Shown: positions 57,715 through 64,000 of the stretch, piece by piece
How the letters are laid out: the number at the start of each line of letters is the position of its first letter
Position numbering within the stretch: the stretch's first letter is position 1
Assembly (NCBI RefSeq): GCF_000093025.1
Contig: NC_014207.1
Span: 1,860,001 to 1,924,000, forward strand
DNA from: Methylotenera versatilis 301
GTDB lineage: Bacteria > Pseudomonadota > Gammaproteobacteria > Burkholderiales > Methylophilaceae
Direction of reading: 5' to 3'
Length of the DNA: 64,000 nt
Notes under the pieces: model-generated
Told to the model about the DNA's origin: nothing
The model's input: the letters and a program-made list of their open reading frames with translations, nothing else
The model's database searches: none
Program-made: the position numbers and the translations under genes

Positions 57715-59198
57715 ACATTAAACGATTTTTCGGAAAAAACTCACGGGAAGCACTAAGCATGGTGCGTAAAGAACTGGGAGAGAATGCGGTCATTTTATCT
57801 AACCGCGCGATGAACGGTGGCAATGAGATCATGGCTTTCAAAGAAGAAGACATGAATGCGATGGTTGCCAGAGATGAGAATCAACAGCGTTCATTTAGTG
57901 AAGAGAGTAATGATGCCCCTACTCTGCTGTCTTTACTCAGCAAAAACAATCGCAATAAAGCGGCTGATACACATATGGATAACAGCGAATCATTGCCAGC
58001 TGAAATCGAAGATTACGACGAGATTGTAAGACGTGCTGAATTAAAAAATAACGCTGCCATGAATAGGCAAGCTGAAGTTCAAAAACAGGCTGCGCAACCA
58101 AGAGCGACTGCACCAATAAGACCAGCTACGCCACAAAAACCAGCCATGCAACAAGCTAGTCGTCCAGCAGCGCCTGTTCGTCAGCCTGCTAGCCCTAACC
58201 CATTGCCTAGCATACAGTCTAGCCAACAAATGACTGACATGCTAAATGAAATGCGCAATATGCGTAGCGTGATTGAATCGCAGCTCACTGCCATTTCATG
58301 GGGCAATATTCAACAGCGCGACCCCATCAAATCAAAAATGTTAAGCACACTGTTATCTGCGGGCTTTAGCGCGGCGCTATCAAGACAACTCACAGAAAAA
58401 ATGCCTGAAAATCTAAGTGAGGAAAAAGCAATGGCATGGATTAAAGCCATTCTTAGTATCAATTTAAATACGATAGAAAATGAAACTGAAGTATTAGATC
58501 AAGGTGGCATTTTTGCTCTTATTGGCCCAACAGGCGTAGGTAAAACAACCACTACAGCCAAGCTAGCAGCGCGCTATGTCATGAAGCATGGCACAGAAAA
58601 CTTAGGCATCATCACCACGGATGCTTATCGTATCGGCGGTCATGAGCAATTAAGAATCTACGGCAAAATCCTTGGTGTGATGGTGCATGCAGTGAAAGAT
58701 GAAGCTGATTTAAAAATCGCACTTAACGAGCTAAAAAACAAACATACAGTGCTGATTGATACAGTAGGTGTTAGCCAACGCGACCGTATGGTGGCAGAGC
58801 AAATCGCTATGCTTTCTAGCACCAATATGCCAGTAAAGAAATTACTATGTCTCAATGCAACTAGCACTGGCGAAACACTGACCGATGTCATTAAAGCCTA
58901 CAAACGCAAAGGCTTAGAAGGCTGCATCATCACTAAACTGGATGAAGCGGCAACAATAGGTAACGCTTTGGATGTAGTGATTAGAGAGAAATTAAAACTG
59001 TACTATGTGGCAAATGGCCAACGTGTGCCAGAAGATATTCATCTAGCGAATAAAGCTTATTTGATTCAGCATGCATTAAAACTTAAGTCTATTAACAATC
59101 AACCATTCCAATTCTTGAGTGATGAACTACCGTTTGTCATGGGTAATACTGTTGGCAGCACGATCCAATCTCAATTAGCGGGGTTAAGCCATGTCTAA
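57711..59198 (+). CDS. flhF: Flagellar biogenesis SRP-like GTPase FlhF
   Basis: A 495-residue SRP-family GTPase that sets flagellar position. The B domain at the N-terminus (MNIKRFFGKNSREALSMVRK) is followed by a long Pro/Ala/Gln-rich linker (about 100-175). The NG domain has G1 GPTGVGKTTTTAKLAARY (near 270), the G2/G3 region TTDAYRIGGHEQLR, and TKLDEA near the end. It overlaps flhA and flhG, so stoichiometry with FlhG is likely fixed by coupled translation. The GTPase motifs look intact, in contrast to the neighbouring FlhG. Confidence 0.95.
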   Translation: MNIKRFFGKNSREALSMVRKELGENAVILSNRAMNGGNEIMAFKEEDMNAMVARDENQQRSFSEESNDAPTLLSLLSKNNRNKAADTHMDNSESLPAEIEDYDEIVRRAELKNNAAMNRQAEVQKQAAQPRATAPIRPATPQKPAMQQASRPAAPVRQPASPNPLPSIQSSQQMTDMLNEMRNMRSVIESQLTAISWGNIQQRDPIKSKMLSTLLSAGFSAALSRQLTEKMPENLSEEKAMAWIKAILSINLNTIENETEVLDQGGIFALIGPTGVGKTTTTAKLAARYVMKHGTENLGIITTDAYRIGGHEQLRIYGKILGVMVHAVKDEADLKIALNELKNKHTVLIDTVGVSQRDRMVAEQIAMLSSTNMPVKKLLCLNATSTGETLTDVIKAYKRKGLEGCIITKLDEAATIGNALDVVIREKLKLYYVANGQRVPEDIHLANKAYLIQHALKLKSINNQPFQFLSDELPFVMGNTVGSTIQSQLAGLSHV

Positions 59199-60027
59199 CT
59201 TTCATCATGATCAAGCCGCTGGATTACGCCGCATTATGGCTGCACCAAAGCCAAGAGTGGTGTCGATTATCTCTGCTGCTAGCACACAAGATCAACCACG
59301 CATGATGACCAATTTGGCTGCTTCAATATTCGGCCAAGGTAGCAATGTGCTGGTGGTGCATGCCTCTCAGGATTCACGTGAAGTTAAATATGGCGTAGAT
59401 AAATCACCCTCATTATTTGATGTGATTATTGAAATGAATAGCGAAGTACTTTCGCTATCTGAAGCCATTAGCAGCACTAGCTATGGCTTTAATGTTGGGA
59501 AGCTTATGCAAAAAAATCAATTTAATCTTGCGATGGATAGTAATGAATGCGAGCTGACTAATCAACTTTTGGGTGAGTTAGCCCATCAATATGAAATCGT
59601 GCTGGTAGATGCTACATTGAATAAAGATCAGCTATTGCCGCTAAAAATTCTTAATAATGGCGAAATCATTATTCAGTTAACGCGTCAGCCCGAATCGATC
59701 ACGAATGCATACGCGCTTATCAAACAAATTTGCAGTCAACTGGGCAGACGCTCTTTCGGCATTATTGTAGACAACGCGACTGACGCTCAGGCGCAAATTG
59801 TATTTCGCAATATATCGCAAGTTGCACGACGCTTTATGCAAATCGAGCTTGAGTTCTTTGGCTCGATTCCATGCGATGACCATCTAAGCCGTGCCGCCAA
59901 ACTTGGTCGCTCAGTGATTGATGCATTTCCATTAGCAAGCGCTTCAACCGCTTTCAAGCAGATTGCGCAACGATTAGATTACAAACAGGATAGCGCCGCC
60001 ATTAACCATATGGCATCTATCAATTAG
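59191..60027 (+). CDS. flhG: FlhG/FleN-like MinD-family protein with degenerate P-loop
   Basis: A 278-residue protein in the flhG position (8-base overlap with flhF, 14 bases before fliA). The N-terminus MSNFHHDQAAGLRRIM holds the DQAxxLR element by which FlhG activates the FlhF GTPase. The MinD-type fold follows, but where family members have the KGGxGKT P-loop (about residues 28-37) this one reads SAASTQDQPR: no signature lysine and no GKT/S. The later switch region (LVDATLNKDQ) also departs from the DTGAG type. It therefore probably cannot bind or hydrolyse ATP in the usual way and may serve only as an FlhF activator. The frame is intact, so it is not a pseudogene. Confidence 0.8.
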   Translation: MSNFHHDQAAGLRRIMAAPKPRVVSIISAASTQDQPRMMTNLAASIFGQGSNVLVVHASQDSREVKYGVDKSPSLFDVIIEMNSEVLSLSEAISSTSYGFNVGKLMQKNQFNLAMDSNECELTNQLLGELAHQYEIVLVDATLNKDQLLPLKILNNGEIIIQLTRQPESITNAYALIKQICSQLGRRSFGIIVDNATDAQAQIVFRNISQVARRFMQIELEFFGSIPCDDHLSRAAKLGRSVIDAFPLASASTAFKQIAQRLDYKQDSAAINHMASIN

Positions 60028-60041
60028 GCTAAAGGTTCACT

Positions 60042-60776
60042 ATGTATACCATCCATGGAAAAAAAGACCAGAAAGACGAGCTGCTAAACAAGCATGCCGT
60101 TTTGGTTAAAAAGCTCGCCTATCAGCTTAAAGCCAAACTGCCACCTAGTGTTGAACTAGATGACTTAATTCAAGCTGGCATGATGGGCTTACTCGATGCG
60201 ATTAATCGCTATGAAGACACACATGGCGCGCAATTTGAAACTTATGCTGCACAAAGGATTCGCGGCTCTATGCTAGACGAACTACGCAGTGCAGACTGGT
60301 TGCCGCGCAGCGTACGCAAGAGCATGCGCGATGTAGAGATTGCAATTAGTCAGTTGGAACAACAGTTAGGTAAACCGCCGACAGAAAATGAAGTGGCTAA
60401 AAAACTACAGCTTTCACTAAGTGATTACTACGACATGCTGGGTGATTGCAGTGGACATCAACTGATTTACTATGAAGATTTCCATGAGTCGGAGAATGGT
60501 GAGCACTTTCTGGATCGGTTTAATGCTGATACAACAGGCGACCCAATTAAAAGCTTGCTGGAAGGCGACTTTCGCGAAGCTTTAGTAGGTGCGATTACAG
60601 CACTACCTGAACGTGAAAAAATACTGATGGGGCTATATTACGAACAAGAGCTGAACTTAAAAGAAATAGGTGCTGTGATGAACGTTTCTGAGTCACGCGT
60701 TTGCCAATTACATAGTCAGGCGGTAGCTAGGCTGCGTTCAAATCTAAAAGAGAAATCATGGACTGGAGCAGTTTAG
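60042..60776 (+). CDS. fliA: Flagellar sigma factor FliA (sigma-28)
   Basis: A 244-residue alternative sigma factor for late flagellar and chemotaxis genes. Region 2 is visible at LVKKLAYQLKAKLPPSVELD and FETYAAQRIRGSMLDELRSA (with the conserved RIRG), region 3 at PTENEVAKKLQLSLSDYY, and region 4 at LPEREKILMGLYYEQELNLK followed by the helix-turn-helix SESRVCQLHSQAVARLR. It ends 19 bases inside motC. The anti-sigma factor FlgM is not in the window. Confidence 0.96.
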   Translation: MYTIHGKKDQKDELLNKHAVLVKKLAYQLKAKLPPSVELDDLIQAGMMGLLDAINRYEDTHGAQFETYAAQRIRGSMLDELRSADWLPRSVRKSMRDVEIAISQLEQQLGKPPTENEVAKKLQLSLSDYYDMLGDCSGHQLIYYEDFHESENGEHFLDRFNADTTGDPIKSLLEGDFREALVGAITALPEREKILMGLYYEQELNLKEIGAVMNVSESRVCQLHSQAVARLRSNLKEKSWTGAV

Positions 60777-61498
60777 GTGGCTTAGTACTTGCCTTAATCG
60801 GCATACTACTCGGACAAGCCATTGAGGGTGGGCAAATCAGCTCACTCATACAGCCTGCCGCATTGTTGATTGTCATGTGCGGCACTTTCGGCGCGGTATT
60901 ACTACAAAGCAACACTGCCAGCTTCATTGCTGGTTTGAAGATGGTACGCCAAGTATTCTCTCCACCATTAGATGACAGGCAAGCGCTTGCCAATCGCATC
61001 ATCCTTTGGAGCAACTTTGCTCGCAAAGAAGGCATTTTCATGCTGGAAACTTACTTAAAAAAAGAAACTGACCCCTTTATTCAAAAAGGCCTAAAACTGA
61101 TGATAGATGGCACACCACCAGAGAAAATTCGTCAGGTGATTGCTATTGATATGCACTTTTTCGAAATTCAAGAGCGTAATGCTGCCAAAATTTGGAGTGC
61201 AGCTGGCGGCTATGCACCGACTGTCGGTATTTTAGGCGCTGTGCTTGGCTTAATTCATGTGATGGAAAATTTATCTGACCCAAGCAGGCTAGGAAGCGGT
61301 ATTGCCGTGGCGTTTGTTGCCACAATTTATGGTGTAGGTTTAGCCAATTTGGTGTTCTTGCCTGTTTCAAATAAGCTTAAAAGCTTGATTCAGCACGAAA
61401 TGATGCGTAGAGAAATGCTGTTAAACGCATGGGTTTCTATTGCAAGTGGTGATCATCCTAGAGTCGTTGAAGAGCGATTACTGGCTTATCTTCGTTAG
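60758..61498 (+). CDS. motC: Second stator channel protein, MotA/PomA type (MotC)
   Basis: A 246-residue MotA/PomA-family protein, shorter than the E. coli-type MotA at 50660-51520. TM1-2 are about 5-50 (LGGLVLALIGILLGQAIEGG), followed by the cytoplasmic loop, and TM3-4 at about 145-205 (AAGGYAPTVGILGAVLGLIH; GSGIAVAFVATIYGVGLANL) with the conserved proline in YAPT. It overlaps fliA by 19 bases and is followed at 25 bases by motD. Together they form a second stator set as in Pseudomonas MotCD. Proton or sodium use cannot be settled. Confidence 0.9.
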   Translation: MDWSSLGGLVLALIGILLGQAIEGGQISSLIQPAALLIVMCGTFGAVLLQSNTASFIAGLKMVRQVFSPPLDDRQALANRIILWSNFARKEGIFMLETYLKKETDPFIQKGLKLMIDGTPPEKIRQVIAIDMHFFEIQERNAAKIWSAAGGYAPTVGILGAVLGLIHVMENLSDPSRLGSGIAVAFVATIYGVGLANLVFLPVSNKLKSLIQHEMMRREMLLNAWVSIASGDHPRVVEERLLAYLR

Positions 61499-61523
61499 TT
61501 TATTTTAGACAAATACCAACACT

Positions 61524-62342
61524 ATGCTAATCAGAAGAAAACCTCTAGACGATGATGATGAGAACCCAGACCGCTGGCTGGTTTCTTATGCTGATTTCAT
61601 CACGCTACTTTTTGCATTCTTTGTGGTGATGTATTCAATCTCATCGGTCAATCAAGGTAAATACAACGAGCTGATGTCATCCATGGGAACGGCATTTACG
61701 GGTGATGGTGGCGCGGGACACTTAAAAACCAATGGAAGTCTTAACCCTAATATCAAGAGCAAGCCTCAAAATCAGGCAGGCTCGCTGATTAAGCCACTTC
61801 CGCTGACTTATCTTTACAGTGAAAAAATGCGCAGAGAACGAGAAGCCATGACAAAGATGGGCATAGACTTATCCAACAAACTCTCACCTCTTATTAATGA
61901 TGGCAAAGTACGCGTGATGCAAAACAATCGTGGCATTCGTATCGACATCAATGACAGCTTATTATTCACACCAGGTTCAGCCGAACTTGCTGCCGCAGCA
62001 TCAACGGTATTAAGTGAGATTGCACCGATGATCAAAGATAATGATCGCTTGATTCAGGTAGAGGGTCACACTGATAATATTGCCATTCACAATGATCTAT
62101 TCTATTCAAATTGGGAACTCTCCGCCGTGCGCGCAAGTAGCGTAGTGAGAATGTTGAGTGATACAGGCGTTGCTGAGTCTAGATTAAGCGCATTAGGCTT
62201 CGGCTCTACTCAACCTATCACCGAGAATAATACGGAACTAGGACGCGCTAAAAATCGGCGTGTGTCAATTATGATTCTTTACGAATCACCTAATCAAAAA
62301 GAGGCTGCACTAGAAATCACGCCTCAAACTATCGCAAAATAA
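61524..62342 (+). CDS. motD: Second stator protein, MotB type (MotD)
   Basis: A 272-residue partner of MotC. It has an acidic N-terminus (PLDDDDENPDRW), one membrane span with the ion-binding aspartate D24 in LVSYADFITLLFAFFVVMYS, a linker, and an OmpA-like peptidoglycan-binding domain (about 135-255; VEGHTDNIAIHN, SNWELSAVRASSVVRML, AKNRRVSIMIL). It is the last gene of the flhB-to-motD operon. It converges on the PAS-GGDEF-EAL gene 18 bases away with no clear terminator between. Confidence 0.92.
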   Translation: MLIRRKPLDDDDENPDRWLVSYADFITLLFAFFVVMYSISSVNQGKYNELMSSMGTAFTGDGGAGHLKTNGSLNPNIKSKPQNQAGSLIKPLPLTYLYSEKMRREREAMTKMGIDLSNKLSPLINDGKVRVMQNNRGIRIDINDSLLFTPGSAELAAAASTVLSEIAPMIKDNDRLIQVEGHTDNIAIHNDLFYSNWELSAVRASSVVRMLSDTGVAESRLSALGFGSTQPITENNTELGRAKNRRVSIMILYESPNQKEAALEITPQTIAK

Positions 62343-62360
62343 GCCTATCAGTTTTACTAA

Positions 62361-64000
62361 CTAATGAGATTTAAGCAGTACTTCAAACTGCTCGATAGGC
62401 ACAGGTCTTCCAAAGAAATAGCCTTGGTAATGCGTACATCCATTATTAAGCAGTAAGCCTTGTTGCTCTTCAGTTTCTACACCTTCGGCAATGACGTTTA
62501 AATTAAGCGTATGCGCCATAGCAACTATCGTCCTTACAATTGCCTGATCACTACTATCCACAGCAATATCACGTACAAATGACTGATCAATTTTCAGTTG
62601 ATACAAAGGTAAGCGTTTAAGGTATTGCAATGAAGAGTAGCCAGTACCAAAGTCATCTAAGGAGAAGCGAATACCTACCTCTTTCAATCTATTCATGGTG
62701 GTCACAGTATCTTCAATATTGTCTAGCAACATGCTCTCTGTAAGCTCCAACTTAAGTAGCATGGGGTTAACATCATAGCGCTGAACAGCTTCTTGCACCT
62801 GATTAACGAAATCAGCTTGTCGGAACTGCTTAGCACTCACGTTAATAGATAAAGTAAGCGCACTCGTCATCTCGTCTTTTTCCCACAATTTAAGCTGATG
62901 ACATGCCGTTTCTAGCACCCACTGCCCTATTGGTAATATCAAACCGGTTTCTTCAGCGAGCGGAATAAAATGGAAAGGCGAAACTAAGCCATGCTCAGGA
63001 TGCAGCCAGCGAATGAGCCCTTCCGCTCCCATGGGTCGACCAGCAACATCTACCTGAATTTGGTAATACAAATGTAGCTGCTGCTTGTCTATGGCTTTAC
63101 GCAACTCACGTTCTAGGTCTACACGGGTATTAATCACCTCTTGCATTTTGGGGTCAAAAAACCGAATGGTATTGCGACCAGCTTTTTTCGCCTGATACAT
63201 GGCAATATCCGCATGTTTCAGTAGCTCTTCTTGTGACTGATTATGATTACTGAACAATGCCACGCCTATACTAGGTGTGCAGTGATATTCATGTTGACCA
63301 AGTTGATAGGCTTGATTCAACGAAGCTAGAATTTTTTCACCGATAACCTCAACCTGAGTCGCAGCTTCAGGCGCGTCTTCACTCAAGCTTTCCAGCAAAA
63401 CGACATACTCATCGCCACCTAAACGAGCGACGGTATCGCCTTCTCGCACGCAACTGACCAAGCGCTCTGCAACTTGTTGCAGCAACAAGTCACCAACATC
63501 ATGGCCTAATGAGTCATTCAATGTTTTGAAGTGATCCAAGTCTAGGAATAAAACTGCACCATCTCGACCAGTACGTGCATTAAATACCAAAGCCTGATTT
63601 AGCCTATCCACCATAAGCCGTCTATTAGGCAAGCCTGTCAAAGAGTCATAAAAAGCCAGATGCTTAATTTCTTCAGCGGCAGCTTTATTCATGGTGATGT
63701 CAGTTAATGTGGCCACGTGGTTGGTCACAATACCGTTGGCATCTTTAACTACAGTCACGGTCAAATGTTGTGGGAAAACTTCACCATTCTTACGTCGGTT
63801 ATAGACTTCTCCTGCCCAATGACCCGTGGCATGCACGCACTCCCACATGGCGTCATAAAAGCCTTCGCTGTGTTGGCTAGAGCTTAGCAACCGCGGTGTA
63901 TGCCCTACAGCCTCTTCACTGGTGTATCCCGTAATATCACAAAACGCCTGATTGACTTTCAAAATGATATTTTTTGCATCAGTCACCATCATGCCTTCTT
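62361..64000 (-). CDS. PAS-GGDEF-EAL cyclic-di-GMP signalling protein (N-terminus outside window)
   Basis: The visible 546 or so residues are the C-terminal part of a larger protein. The frame stays open to base 64000 (EGMMVTDA runs into the ATG at 63992), so that ATG is internal to a PAS domain. Order: PAS (VNQAFCDITGYTSEEAVGHT), a GGDEF domain with the active-site motif as GGDEY (VARLGGDEYVVLL), and an EAL domain with EGL in place of EAL (AEGLIRWLHPE), KLELTESMLLDN and DDFGTGYSSLQYLKRLPLY intact. The phosphodiesterase residues look complete, so c-di-GMP breakdown is likely; cyclase activity is uncertain. Its place beside motCD suits control of motility. Confidence 0.92.
   Translation of the reverse strand, partial: EGMMVTDAKNIILKVNQAFCDITGYTSEEAVGHTPRLLSSSQHSEGFYDAMWECVHATGHWAGEVYNRRKNGEVFPQHLTVTVVKDANGIVTNHVATLTDITMNKAAAEEIKHLAFYDSLTGLPNRRLMVDRLNQALVFNARTGRDGAVLFLDLDHFKTLNDSLGHDVGDLLLQQVAERLVSCVREGDTVARLGGDEYVVLLESLSEDAPEAATQVEVIGEKILASLNQAYQLGQHEYHCTPSIGVALFSNHNQSQEELLKHADIAMYQAKKAGRNTIRFFDPKMQEVINTRVDLERELRKAIDKQQLHLYYQIQVDVAGRPMGAEGLIRWLHPEHGLVSPFHFIPLAEETGLILPIGQWVLETACHQLKLWEKDEMTSALTLSINVSAKQFRQADFVNQVQEAVQRYDVNPMLLKLELTESMLLDNIEDTVTTMNRLKEVGIRFSLDDFGTGYSSLQYLKRLPLYQLKIDQSFVRDIAVDSSDQAIVRTIVAMAHTLNLNVIAEGVETEEQQGLLLNNGCTHYQGYFFGRPVPIEQFEVLLKSH

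Overview
The window comes from a low-to-mid GC betaproteobacterium, most likely a methylotroph of the family Methylophilaceae (Methylotenera/Methylophilus-like). This is an inference from gene content: a PQQ methanol dehydrogenase with the lanthanide (XoxF) signature, a Kdo hydroxylase, the yhdP-nitrilase-tldD order common in betaproteobacteria, and flhDC together with flhF/flhG/fliA. No tRNA, rRNA, CRISPR array, insertion sequence or prophage gene was seen. The window is almost fully coding.

Layout. 1-8.6 kb: the 3' end of acetyl-CoA synthetase with its terminator, xoxF, a convergent PAS protein/DUF2934 pair, a FixL/FixJ-like two-component pair, then prfC overlapping a YchJ-like SEC-C gene. 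8.8-11.6 kb: a Cpx-like sensor/regulator pair divergent from a Spy/CpxP-family periplasmic protein. 11.6-14.1 kb: an unknown gene and the ABC-F ATPase yheS. 14.4-25.9 kb: a forward run of envelope, protein-maturation and repair genes (yhdP, nitrilase-family amidase, tldD, kdoO, mfd, dedA). 25.9-32.2 kb: an AddAB-like helicase/nuclease pair on the minus strand.

32.3-62.3 kb is a motility and chemotaxis region. On the minus strand it reads flhD-flhC, a membrane methyltransferase, motA-motB, a cheZ-like gene, cheY, cheA, cheW and four large chemoreceptors. Two of these have Aer-type PAS domains and one has a histidine-rich polytopic membrane sensor. Divergent from flhDC runs the overlapping operon flhB-flhA-flhF-flhG-fliA-motC-motD. 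The window therefore holds the master regulator, two export-gate proteins, the number/placement GTPase system, sigma-28, two stator sets, the signalling core and the receptors. Flagellar rod, hook and filament genes and the adaptation enzymes CheR/CheB are not here. The right edge cuts a PAS-GGDEF-EAL gene.

Most worth a second look: an FlhG whose P-loop is lost while its FlhF-activating N-terminus is kept; three REP/REPIN-like palindromes, one inserted in frame inside the addA-like gene; a 655-bp near-identical block shared by two receptor genes, pointing to gene conversion; a lanthanide-type methanol dehydrogenase with an extra cysteine pair beside its metal ligand; a long inverted repeat in the leader of the DUF2934/PAS operon next to xoxF; and an unreported-looking 56-codon membrane ORF between two receptor genes.
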